Source: CAJCIS01 sp965276755
Lineage (GTDB): Bacteria > Pseudomonadota > Alphaproteobacteria > Acetobacterales > Acetobacteraceae
Direction of reading: 5' to 3'
Assembly (NCBI GenBank): GCA_965276755.1
Contig: OZ255625.1
Span: 3,100,001 to 3,164,000 of the forward strand
Length of the DNA stretch: 64,000 nt
The notes beneath the pieces were generated by a model that saw only the letters and a list, made by a program, of their open reading frames with translations, was not told where the DNA came from and searched no databases. Both the position numbers and the translations under genes were made by a program. Shown here one piece after another: positions 28,423 to 36,420 of this stretch; within the stretch, counting starts at the first letter, position 1, and each line of letters begins with the position of its first letter.

Positions 28423-29046
28423 ATGAATCCTGCTGACGCCAGTCCCGTGCCTCGCCGCAAAATCGGCAGACCATTGTCGTTCGACCGCGATGCCGCGCTC
28501 GAACAAGCAATGCTGACGTTCTGGCGCCATGGGTATGAAACGACATCGATCGTCGACTTGACCACAGCCATGGGGGTTACGGCGCCCAGCCTCTACACGG
28601 CGTTCGGTGACAAGAAGCGGTTGTTTCTCGAGGCGGCACGCCGCTATGCCGGCGATCCGGACGCTATGGCGCAGGCGATCGATGGCGCCCCGACCGCGCA
28701 GGACGCCGCGCACACGATGCTGACCGCGGCCGCGACCGCCTACACTGGCGAGGCGACGCCCAAGGGATGCCTGCTTGCGAGCGCGACCGCCAGCGGCTCG
28801 GCCGCGTCGGCCGATGTCCAGAGTGCGATTGCCGACATCCGCAAATCAATTGACGGGCGACTTCGCGCCCGTATTGATCGTGACATTGCGGCAGGCGTGC
28901 TGCCGCCGAAGACCAACGCTGCCGCATTGGCCGGCTTTGTCATGGCTGTGACACAAGGGATGTCTGCGCTCGCGCGCGACGGTGTGCCTCGCGCCACTTT
29001 GCTGGCCATCGTGGAGGTTGCCTTGCAAGGCTGGCCGCGGAGCTAA
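28423..29046 (+). CDS. TetR-family regulator
   Basis: 207 aa. HTH: FDRDAALEQAMLTFWRHGYETTSIVDLTTAMGVTAPSLYTAFGDKKRLF. The C-terminal block TPKGCLLASATASGS is typical of a TetR subgroup that sits next to oxidoreductases. A decayed relative of this gene lies at 40140. Probably represses the divergent aldo/keto reductase. Confidence 0.9.
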   Translation: MNPADASPVPRRKIGRPLSFDRDAALEQAMLTFWRHGYETTSIVDLTTAMGVTAPSLYTAFGDKKRLFLEAARRYAGDPDAMAQAIDGAPTAQDAAHTMLTAAATAYTGEATPKGCLLASATASGSAASADVQSAIADIRKSIDGRLRARIDRDIAAGVLPPKTNAAALAGFVMAVTQGMSALARDGVPRATLLAIVEVALQGWPRS

Positions 29047-29262
29047 TACCAACCTGCCTTGAGACTCACCCATAGCAACCAAGAAAAAAATTGGGGGAGA
29101 TGTGCCTTGTGCGGGGCGGCGTGTACGCCGCCTTGATCCGCACAAGCCCCCAAACCCCCCGTCATTTATAAGGACTCGCCCTAAATGATGACGGGGGGTC
29201 TGGGGGGGATGGCACATCCCCCCCAGCCTTTCTTGAGAGTCAATCTTTCTGCGGGTTGGAAT
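29046..29262. mobile_element. MITE-like element with REP pair (copy 8)
   Basis: 217-bp unit bounded by imperfect terminal inverted repeats: ATACCAACCTGCCTTGAGAC on the left, and on the right the reverse complement of ATTCCAACCCGCAGAAAGAT. Inside are two inverted REP-like half-units: the left has an extended GC-rich loop (GGCGGCGTGTACGCCGCC), the right the perfect stem CTGGGGGGGAT/GGCAC/ATCCCCCCCAG. It starts at the last base of the tetR stop. No transposase inside. The further 148 bp to the MFS gene end hold nothing recognisable. Confidence 0.7.
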
Positions 29263-29410
29263 AAACTCGCGCGGGCACGGTCTATCGTGCGCGGCTACTG
29301 CTAGGCAGCAACGGCAGCGAACTTCGTCAACGCGCCTTGCGCTGCGTTCGGGACCCTTTCGCAACTCATCAGCGCTGCAATCAGCTCTCTCTGACATCGC
29401 ACCTGGGGCG

Positions 29411-30697
29411 TTAGAGGAACACCGCGCGGCTCGTCGTTGGCAGCTTACCCTCCCGGTTGGGCGCGGTTTCCGGCATCGCAAAAAACAGCGCCGCTACCGC
29501 CACGCAGGCGGCCGCGCCGAAGGTCAGGAACGCCGCGGAGTAGCCCAGGTGATCGACGATGACGCCGGCGGCCAGGCCGCTCAGGGAGGCCCCAACACCT
29601 TGCATAGTGGCCACGGCGCCCTGCGCCAGGTTGTAGCGGCCGGTTCCGCGCATGAGATCGGCAATGACCAGCGGCGTGATCGCACCGAAGATGCCGGCAC
29701 CAATCCCATCAAGGAGCTGCACACCGACCAGCCAGGGCGCGCTGTCCGAAAAGGTGTAGAGCAGCGCGCGTATAGGCAGCACAGCGAAGCCGATCAGCAA
29801 GATGGGCTTGCGCCCGAAACGGTCCGCCGTGCGCCCAACGGCGAGGGCGACGGGCAGCATGATGAGCTGGGCGGCAATGATGCAGGCCGACATCATGGCA
29901 GTCGCGAGTTTCGGGTAGGCTTGGGCGAGCTTCTGGCCGACGAGCGGCAGCAGCGGTGCATTGGCAAAGTGAAACAGCATCGCGCAGACCGCGAACACGA
30001 TCAGCGGGCGGGACTTCAGCAGCACGGCAACGCCGGACGGCCCCTGCGCCTCCTTTCCTTCTCGTCCCTCGCCATCCCCAAGCCCGCGGGCGCGGTCCTG
30101 GTCGATAGCGGCTTGCGGGATCGACAGCATCGCAACAGCGGCCGCCAATGCGAACACCGGGACGAGCAGGAACACGGCGCGCTGCGAGAGCAGGTAGCCG
30201 ATGCCGCCCGCGGCTGCGGCGATGGCCACGTTGCCAGCGTGATCGAAGGCCGAGTTACGGCCCATCCGGCGGGCCAGATGCCGGCGCGCATATAGTCCGA
30301 GGGTGACGGCCGCCACGGCGGGGCCGAACACGTCTCCGACCACGGCGATGGCTGTGTTGGCCACCATGACCGGCAAAAAGGTCGGGATGGCGAAGATGAC
30401 CAGGGCGCCAATCGCCAATACGATCAGCGCCAGGACGACCGCGCCGCGCTTGCGCCGGGTGGCGTCGATGGCAGCACCGGCCGGCGTTTGCGCGGCCAGG
30501 CCGAGCAATCCGCTGATCGTCGTGACCCAGCCGACATCCGTCTGGCTCCAGTGCTGCTGGGTGATGAGGAAGACGTTGAGGTATGGCCCCAACGCGCCAC
30601 GCACGTCGGCCAGCAGGAAGTTGACGGCGTCCAGCGAGCGCGGCCGGAAGCCCGCTTGTTGCGCCTGCTGGATCACGGCGTCATCAGCTGTGGCCAT
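29411..30697 (-). CDS. MFS transporter
   Basis: 428 aa, about 12 hydrophobic segments. Loop motifs of the major facilitator superfamily: AAIDATRRKRGAVVLALI after helix 2 and GRTADRFGRKPILLIGF after helix 8, with a central charged loop (DRARGLGDGEGREGKEAQG). Cation-coupled export or uptake of a small molecule; substrate unknown. A MITE-like element ends 3 bp before the start codon and probably affects its promoter. Confidence 0.9.
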   Translation of the reverse strand: MATADDAVIQQAQQAGFRPRSLDAVNFLLADVRGALGPYLNVFLITQQHWSQTDVGWVTTISGLLGLAAQTPAGAAIDATRRKRGAVVLALIVLAIGALVIFAIPTFLPVMVANTAIAVVGDVFGPAVAAVTLGLYARRHLARRMGRNSAFDHAGNVAIAAAAGGIGYLLSQRAVFLLVPVFALAAAVAMLSIPQAAIDQDRARGLGDGEGREGKEAQGPSGVAVLLKSRPLIVFAVCAMLFHFANAPLLPLVGQKLAQAYPKLATAMMSACIIAAQLIMLPVALAVGRTADRFGRKPILLIGFAVLPIRALLYTFSDSAPWLVGVQLLDGIGAGIFGAITPLVIADLMRGTGRYNLAQGAVATMQGVGASLSGLAAGVIVDHLGYSAAFLTFGAAACVAVAALFFAMPETAPNREGKLPTTSRAVFL

Positions 30698-30700
30698 CTC

Positions 30701-30915
30701 ATACCAATCCGCGTTGAGCCTGACATATGATCAAGGCGAGAAAGGCTGGGGGAGATGTGCCTTGTGCGGGGCGGCGTATACGCCGCCTTGTCCGCACAAG
30801 CCCCCAAACCCCCCGTCATTTATTAGGACACTGCCTAAATGATGACGGAGGGTCGGGGGGGGGCAGGCACTGCTCCCCCAGCTTTCTTCGGAGTCAATCC
30901 TTCTGCGGTCGGTAT
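30701..30915. mobile_element. MITE-like element with REP pair (copy 9)
   Basis: 215-bp unit with terminal inverted repeats ATACCAATCCGCGTTGAG (left) and ATACCGACCGCAGAAGGAT (right, reverse complement), closely matching copy 8. Contains an extended-loop left half-unit and a GGCAC-loop right half-unit. It fills the whole gap between the MFS start and the DMT-transporter stop and shares its last bases with that stop codon. Confidence 0.75.
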
Positions 30916-31370
30916 CAGAACAGCGCGATCAGGACGATGCCGCCCGTCATCAGTGCGCCGCCCAGGACGCGCCAGATGTTGAGGCTGTGCTGCTCGATGC
31001 CGAACAGGCCGAAATGGTCGACGGCCAGCGACATGAGGATGTTGGCCGTGATCGTCAGGCCCGCGAAGGGGCCGGCGCCGATCTTGTCCACGAACAGCAG
31101 CCCCATGACGACCGCGAATGCGCCGAGCAGGCCGCCAAGCGGCGCCCACCACGGCATCGACGTGATGCCCTTCATGGAGGGGAGTGGGTTGGGCAGGCAG
31201 AAGAACAGGACGAGCAGGAAGGCCACAATGGGCAGGAAGGAAATGGTGCTGGCGAGCCAGGGGTTCTCCAGCGACTTGCGGAGCGCCCCGTTCATCGGCG
31301 GTCCCCAGGCCTGAAGAGCGCCGGCAATGAGGATGAGGGGATAAAGCCAGGCCGAGCTGACGTTCTGCAT
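30915..31370 (-). CDS. DMT-superfamily (YdcZ/DUF606) transporter
   Basis: 151 aa, five hydrophobic helices (YPLILIAGALQAW; FLPIVAFLLVLFFCL; PLGGLLGAFAVVMGLLF; GLTITANILMSLAVDHFGLFG; LGGALMTGGIVLIALF). The pattern ITANILMSLAVDHFGLFG is that of DUF606/YdcZ small multidrug-like permeases, usually working as dimers. 17 bp after the ArsB-like gene; last gene of the sigma-54-linked operon. Substrate unknown. Confidence 0.85.
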   Translation of the reverse strand: MQNVSSAWLYPLILIAGALQAWGPPMNGALRKSLENPWLASTISFLPIVAFLLVLFFCLPNPLPSMKGITSMPWWAPLGGLLGAFAVVMGLLFVDKIGAGPFAGLTITANILMSLAVDHFGLFGIEQHSLNIWRVLGGALMTGGIVLIALF

Positions 31371-31387
31371 GATGTTTCTCCGGGGGT

Positions 31388-32653
31388 TCAACCGTACGCG
31401 AAGGCACCTGCGATCGCGAGAAGAAGGGCGGGCGGCATCACCAGCGCGCCCAGCTTGAGGAAGGCCCAGGCGCTCACGCTCTGCCCTTCGCGCCGCAGGG
31501 CGCTCAGCCACAGGATGGTCGCCAGCGAGCCGGTGACGGACAGGTTGGGGCCAAGATCGACGCCGATCAGCACGGCGCTGCGCACGTGATCGGGCACCTG
31601 CGCCATCTCGACCACGCGCCCCGCGACCAGGCCGGCCGGCAGGTTGTTGACGAGGTTGCAGCCGATAGCGAGCACGACACCCGAGGCCCATGCCGCCAGC
31701 ACCGCGGATTGGCCAACCAGGTGCTGGAGGAGCGCCGAGAGCTCGCGGGTGACGCCGGTTTTCTCCAACGATTCCACGAGCACGAACAGCCCGGCGACGA
31801 GCGGCAGCACGCCCCAGGAGATGTTCCGGGCGGTGTCGGTGATGCCGCATTTGGAGCGTGTCAGAACAAGGATCGCCGTGCCCAGGCCCGCCAAAAAGGT
31901 CGGCAGGCCTAGCTGAATGTCGAAAGCGGACGAGGCCAGGAGCACGAGCGCGGTTGCGATGATGCCAAAGGCCGCCATCTTGCCGGCTGCCGATAGCTCC
32001 GGCACCTCGATCTCGGCCGAGATAGCCTGGCGAAGGTCGGTGCTCTGGCTCCAGCGCAGCACAGAGTAGGTTGCGAGGATGGAAAGCAGCGAGGGCAGCC
32101 CGTAGCGCGGCAGCCATTGCAGCAAGGACGGCATATGGCTGCCGTAGATCACCAGGTTTGCCGGGTTGGAGATCGGCAGCACGAAGCTCGCCGCATTGGC
32201 GATGAAGGCACAGATGAACAGGTAGGGCAGAGGCTTGTCCGCCTTGGCCGCCTTCACGACGGCGGCCACGGCCGGGGTGAGCACAACGGCGGTCGCATCG
32301 TTGGAGAGGAAAATCGTGACGAGGGTGCCGACGGCGAACACGAGGGTGAACAGGCGGGTGGCCGAGCCCTTTGCCAGTGAAGCAGCGCGCGCGGCCAGCC
32401 AGTCGAACAGCCCTTCCTGCCGGGCCAGCTCAGACAGCAGCATCATACCGGTCAGGAACAGATAGACGTCGCTACCTTTGCCGACGCCGGAGAGGGCCTC
32501 ACCCGGGCTTAGCAGGCCGAGCGCCACCAGCAGGACCGCGCCACCCACGGCCCAGATGAACTCCGGCCACGAGAAGGGCCGGATGATGACCCCGGCCGCC
32601 GCGGCCCCGGCGATGCTCCAAATGGTCCAGGGCGAGGCGAGCAATGCGCCCAT
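31388..32653 (-). CDS. ArsB/NhaD-like ion permease
   Basis: 421 aa, 10-12 membrane helices. ATG 32653 overlaps the phosphoesterase stop (ATGA). Family blocks: LSNDATAVVLTPAVAAVV, FIANAASFVLPISNPANLVIYG, NLVNNLPAGLVAG and IGVDLGPNLSVTGSLATILW match arsenite permease/ArsB and related ion transporters. No arsR, arsA or arsC is near, so arsenite as substrate is unproven; the permease sits in an operon with a phosphoesterase and a DMT transporter. Confidence 0.88.
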   Translation of the reverse strand: MGALLASPWTIWSIAGAAAAGVIIRPFSWPEFIWAVGGAVLLVALGLLSPGEALSGVGKGSDVYLFLTGMMLLSELARQEGLFDWLAARAASLAKGSATRLFTLVFAVGTLVTIFLSNDATAVVLTPAVAAVVKAAKADKPLPYLFICAFIANAASFVLPISNPANLVIYGSHMPSLLQWLPRYGLPSLLSILATYSVLRWSQSTDLRQAISAEIEVPELSAAGKMAAFGIIATALVLLASSAFDIQLGLPTFLAGLGTAILVLTRSKCGITDTARNISWGVLPLVAGLFVLVESLEKTGVTRELSALLQHLVGQSAVLAAWASGVVLAIGCNLVNNLPAGLVAGRVVEMAQVPDHVRSAVLIGVDLGPNLSVTGSLATILWLSALRREGQSVSAWAFLKLGALVMPPALLLAIAGAFAYG

Positions 32654-33765
32654 CACCACGTCCGGCCGCGGCGATTGGGTCCGAGCTGGGTGTCGAAGAT
32701 GCCCTTCTGGGCCCATGCACCGACCCGGTCCGCATCGCTGCCATCGGCATGGCGCCGCAATGGCGTCCAGTCTCGGCCAGCCGGCTCGACAATATCTTCG
32801 TCGGTGCGTCCTTGCACGTCGAGGGCGCGCACGCGCACGACCGCCCCTGGCAACGCGAGTAGCGCTTGCCAGAGTGCCGCCTTGCCCCTAACAGGCGACA
32901 TCGCCGACCATTCGCCCTCATCGACCTGCACGTCAACGGCGACGATGGCTGCGTCATCGAGGACTTGGACACGAGCGACGAAAGGCCCGCTCACGACCTG
33001 ATCGGCGGTGATCACCAGACGGCGGTCGACCGGGCATGTGACAAGAACGAAGGGCCAGGCCTGGTCCAGCGCCTTGAACCGCCAGCTTACGCCGCGCCCA
33101 TCGACGGCAGCTATGGAGAAGCCCGGCGGCCCTTCTTCGATCTGGCCCGTGGAGCGGGTTGCCATGAAGATCGTGCGGCCGTCATTGGCCAGCTCGTTGT
33201 AGTGGGTGTGGCCCATGTCCACGCAAGTCACGTGCGGCTTGGCCAGCAGCGCCACCAGCCGTTCGGCCCCTCCGCGCAGATCGGCCGGGTAGGTGTGCAT
33301 GAAGATCACGGCGTCTTGCCCAGCGGCCTCGCATTGTTGGAGTTCACGCTCCGCCCATGCGAGTTGCTCCTCACCCAGCCGGAAGTCAGGGCCGCCCGTG
33401 CCAGCCGACACCACGTCGAGAAACAGGCAGCGATGCCCGGCAACGGTCACCGATTTGGGCAGGCGCTCCGCGCCGAGCACATCGTAAAAGGCGTCCAGCC
33501 CGCGCGACTTGAAGTCGTGGTCGCCTGGCAGGATGTGCAGCGGCAGGTTCAGGCCGGCAACGGCATCGCGCACCAGGGCGAACTGCTCAGGCGTGCCGTC
33601 GTCGGCATTGTCGCCAGGCAGCACCGCAAAATCGACACTGCCCGGGGGCAGCCCCCGCGCGAAGTCGACAATGCGCAGGAGATCACGATGATTCTCTTCG
33701 CCGGCCCGGGTGATGTGCAGGTCGCCGATATGCAGCCAGCTCAGGATGTCGGTTCGCTCCGCCAC
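32653..33765 (-). CDS. Calcineurin-like metallophosphoesterase
   Basis: 370 aa from GTG 33765, which has GGAGGG just upstream; a GTG at 33801 is the alternative. Metal ligands in order: LHIGDLHIT, VLPGDNADD, LPGDHDF, FMHTYP and DMGHTHYN, the class III cyclic-nucleotide-phosphodiesterase (CpdA-like) pattern. The last ~130 residues form an extra beta-rich domain (VSGPFVARVQVLDDAAIVAVDVQVDEG) like that of purple-acid or 3',5'-phosphoesterase relatives. Coupled to the ArsB-like permease. Confidence 0.88.
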   Translation of the reverse strand: MAERTDILSWLHIGDLHITRAGEENHRDLLRIVDFARGLPPGSVDFAVLPGDNADDGTPEQFALVRDAVAGLNLPLHILPGDHDFKSRGLDAFYDVLGAERLPKSVTVAGHRCLFLDVVSAGTGGPDFRLGEEQLAWAERELQQCEAAGQDAVIFMHTYPADLRGGAERLVALLAKPHVTCVDMGHTHYNELANDGRTIFMATRSTGQIEEGPPGFSIAAVDGRGVSWRFKALDQAWPFVLVTCPVDRRLVITADQVVSGPFVARVQVLDDAAIVAVDVQVDEGEWSAMSPVRGKAALWQALLALPGAVVRVRALDVQGRTDEDIVEPAGRDWTPLRRHADGSDADRVGAWAQKGIFDTQLGPNRRGRTW

Positions 33766-33811
33766 CAATCCCTCCAACAGAAAAACCGGGTGCGCGCTCA
33801 CCCGGCTTGGT

Positions 33812-34152
33812 TCATTGCATCAGAGCGACGAGGCGCTGTGGTTCACCGTCATGGTCCTGCCTGGCAGGCTTGTGACCCTCGCCCGGCTTATCCACGTGAC
33901 CCTTCGGGTGCGGTTTCTTGGCGTCCAGCTGGCGCAGATCGTCGATCGAGGTGCCAATCTCGCGCACCGCGGCGGCGATCATGGAACTGCCGCGCGGCAG
34001 CACACCGCGGATGCGCACCGTGGCGCCGGGTCGAACGGCGGCGAGCACTCATCCTTGAGGACGAGGCCATCGGCCTCGCCCTCCCCGTTCCGCGGGAAGC
34101 AGTCAACCACGCCGGCAATCTCCGGCGGATGGTCGGGATCGATCCCGTGCAT
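33812..34152 (-). pseudogene. Small OB-fold-like protein, frameshifted
   Basis: ATG 34152 has AAGGAG at ideal distance and encodes MHGIDPDHPPEIAGVV, then GEADGLVLKDE. A one-base slip near 34055 moves the frame, after which VLAAVRPGATVRIRGVLPRG continues to a His/Lys-rich tail ending at 33812. Joined, the pieces make a ~114-aa protein with the same DGLxLxDG...VxPGxxVxIRG pattern as the two domains of the secreted protein upstream. Either a recent frameshift or a sequencing error. Confidence 0.65.
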
Positions 34153-34195
34153 TGCATGCTCCTTGAGTGTTGGTGTTCACCGCGAGGAAGACGCT

Positions 34196-34936
34196 TCAGG
34201 GCCGACCGGGAGGCGGCGGGGGCGCGTCAGGCCCGCCGGGAGGGGGAGGCGGCGCATCGGGGCCACCTGGCGGAGGCGGACGATGACCGTGCGGACGCGG
34301 CGGCGTGGCAACCTGCGCCAGGTGCGTGGCGTCGGGGCCGATCGAGCGGGCCTCGATGACGCGGCCGAGCGGACCCTCGAAGCCGTTGCCCTGGACGGTC
34401 ACGGGCGAACCGGCCGCTAGTATTGAGGCAAGCCGCTGCGCCTCCGGCGGGGGCAGGCGGAGGATCGTGCCGTCTTCCAGCAGCGCGCCGTTCAGGTCGC
34501 CGCGTGGTCCGTGGAGCTGGGCCTTGATGCGCCCCGTGGCGCTGAGCGTCTCTTGCGCATCGTGCGGGCCGGGCAGGCCACCCGCGCCCGTGTCGGTCAC
34601 CGTGGTGCCGGTCGCGTCGTTTTTGACCGACATGGCCTGCACCATCGGGAGCGCGCGTGCCTTGAGCCCGCGGATGGTCACGGCGTCGCCGGGCTTCACC
34701 GCGTAGACGAGCTGCGTGCCGAGGTGGGGTGGCGTGTGGATCTCGGTCCCGTCCGCCAGGATCAGCCCATCGACATCGCCGCGCGGCGTCAGGCTGTATT
34801 CCGCGACCTTGCCCTGGATGGCCGGCAATTGGCTCGGGTCGTAGGTGGCCGCGCTGTTCATGGCGCTTTGGGCGACCGCAGCGCCGACACCGCCTGCGAG
34901 CAGCGTGGCGGCCAGCAATATGTGTCTGGTCCTCAT
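34196..34936 (-). CDS. Secreted protein with two OB-fold-like repeats and proline-rich tail
   Basis: 246 aa. Signal peptide MRTRHILLAATLLAGGVGAAVAQ. Two similar modules: GDVDGLILADGTEIHTPPHLG...VKPGDAVTIRG (res. ~52-92) and GDLNGALLEDGTILRLPPPEA...LAAGSPVTVQG (~145-185), reading as OB-fold-like barrels, then a PPPPPGGPDA repeat tail. Probably periplasmic. A perfect sigma-54 promoter lies 43-58 bp upstream, directly after the NtrC-type regulator gene. Function unknown; metal or envelope-stress sensing is possible by analogy with zraP. Confidence 0.75.
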   Translation of the reverse strand: MRTRHILLAATLLAGGVGAAVAQSAMNSAATYDPSQLPAIQGKVAEYSLTPRGDVDGLILADGTEIHTPPHLGTQLVYAVKPGDAVTIRGLKARALPMVQAMSVKNDATGTTVTDTGAGGLPGPHDAQETLSATGRIKAQLHGPRGDLNGALLEDGTILRLPPPEAQRLASILAAGSPVTVQGNGFEGPLGRVIEARSIGPDATHLAQVATPPRPHGHRPPPPGGPDAPPPPPGGPDAPPPPPGRP

Positions 34937-34978
34937 GATCTTCTCCGTCCTTCAGGGCTCCAGGCCCGTCAGACGAAC

Positions 34979-34994
34979 AGCAAGCACCGTGCCA
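34979..34994 (-). promoter_or_regulatory. Sigma-54 promoter
   Basis: On the minus strand TGGCAC-GGTGC-TTGCT is an exact match to the -24/-12 consensus TGGCAC-N5-TTGCW. It sits in the 89-bp gap between the sigma-54 activator gene and the secreted OB-fold protein and points at the latter, with an expected transcript start about 30 nt before its ATG. Confidence 0.85.
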
Positions 34995-35025
34995 CTCTCA
35001 GACTATTGAAATGCTTGGGCTTTGA

Positions 35026-36420
35026 TTACTGGGGAGCCACGATCGAGTCCGCGTCGGGGACGTCTTCCGTCCCATGAGGGGACACCAGGCCGTACTTTTC
35101 CAGTTTCTGGTAGAGGAGCTGGCGCCTGATACCCAGCCGCTCCGCGGCCTGGGCGCGGTTGCCGCCGGACGCCAGCAGGGCGCGCCGGATCATCTCGCGT
35201 TCAACCCGCTCTACCGCCTCGGGCATCGTCCCGGTGAGCCGTTCGGCGGTGTCCGCAGGTTCCTCGGCGTGCAGGTCTGGCGTCGCAAGGAAGGCAAGAT
35301 CGCCGGCTGAAATGTTCGGCTGCCGCACGAGTGTGGACGCCCGCTTCATGGCGTTGAGCAATTCGCGTACGTTGCCCCGCCAGGGATGCGTCAGCAGCCG
35401 GGCGGCCGCGTCGGCGGATAGTCGCTTAGCGGGACCCCTATCGGCAGATAGCGCCAGGAAGTGCTCGGCGAGAGGGATGATGTCTGCCAGACGCTCGCGC
35501 AACGGCGGCAGCGCGACCGGCACGACGCCGAGACGATAGTACAGATCCTCGCGGAAACGGCCGTCCCGCACGGCCTGGAGCAGGTCGCGGTGTGTGGCCG
35601 CGATCACCCGCACATCGATTGGCACGGGCCGGCCGCCAACTGGCGTCACCACGTGTTCCTGGAGGACGCGCAGCAGCTTGGCTTGCATGGCCAGGTCCAT
35701 GTCGCCGATTTCGTCGAGAAACAGCGTGCCGCCCTGCGCGTCGCGGAACGAGCCGGCCCGGTCCGCGACCGCCCCGGTGAACGCGCCGCGGACGTGGCCG
35801 AACAGCAGGCTTTCCAGCAGCTCGGCCGGGATGGCGGCGCAATTGACCGGCATGAACGGCGCTTTCGCGCGGCTGCCGTGCCTATGGATGGCGCGCGCCA
35901 CCACCTCCTTGCCCGTTCCCGTCTCGCCGAGCAGCAGCACTGTCGCATCGCTGTCGGCGAGCATGCCGATGGATTTCTGCACCTCGCGCATGGCCGCACT
36001 CGATCCGACCAGGTCGCCTTCGCGCGCGCCGGTCGCGCCAGGTCCGGAAGGTGCCGCATCGACGGCCGGCAACATGCGGGAGAGCAGCGCCTGGAGGCCC
36101 TCCCGCCCGATCGGCTTGGCCAAGTGGTCCACAGCGCCCAGTCGCATCGCCTCGATCGTGTTGTCACTGGTCGGAACCGCCGTCAGCACGGCCACGGGCG
36201 GCGGGTCGGGCTTGGCGCGGATGCGCCGCAGGACGTCCATGCCGTCCATCCCTGGCATGCGCAGGTCCAGCAGCACGGCGTCCGCCGAGTGGCGCAACAG
36301 CCAAGCCAGGGCCGTTTCGCCGTCGCCGGCTTCCGCGGCTTCATGGCCGAGATCGGTCAGCGCCGTCGCGATCGCGCGGCGCAAAGCGTGGTCGTCGTCG
36401 ACGATCAGGACAGTGGCCAT
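35026..36420 (-). CDS. NtrC-family sigma-54 response regulator
   Basis: 464 aa. Receiver domain with phospho-acceptor Asp52 (LLDLRMPGMDG) and KP at ~102-103. AAA+ domain: Walker A GETGTGKE (165-172), sigma-54 loop GAFTGA (212-217), Walker B GGTLFLDEIGD. C-terminal Fis-type HTH NRAQAAERLGIRRQLLYQKLEKYG. The intact GAFTGA means it can activate sigma-54 polymerase. Its gene overlaps the kinase by 16 nt, and its probable target promoter is 32 bp past its stop. Confidence 0.95.
   Translation of the reverse strand: MATVLIVDDDHALRRAIATALTDLGHEAAEAGDGETALAWLLRHSADAVLLDLRMPGMDGMDVLRRIRAKPDPPPVAVLTAVPTSDNTIEAMRLGAVDHLAKPIGREGLQALLSRMLPAVDAAPSGPGATGAREGDLVGSSAAMREVQKSIGMLADSDATVLLLGETGTGKEVVARAIHRHGSRAKAPFMPVNCAAIPAELLESLLFGHVRGAFTGAVADRAGSFRDAQGGTLFLDEIGDMDLAMQAKLLRVLQEHVVTPVGGRPVPIDVRVIAATHRDLLQAVRDGRFREDLYYRLGVVPVALPPLRERLADIIPLAEHFLALSADRGPAKRLSADAAARLLTHPWRGNVRELLNAMKRASTLVRQPNISAGDLAFLATPDLHAEEPADTAERLTGTMPEAVERVEREMIRRALLASGGNRAQAAERLGIRRQLLYQKLEKYGLVSPHGTEDVPDADSIVAPQ

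Noticed and set aside
30835..32117. 400-aa minus-strand frame across the DMT and ArsB genes
   Set aside because: The part upstream of MQNVSSAW is an out-of-frame shadow of the ArsB-like gene; the DMT gene starts at 31370.
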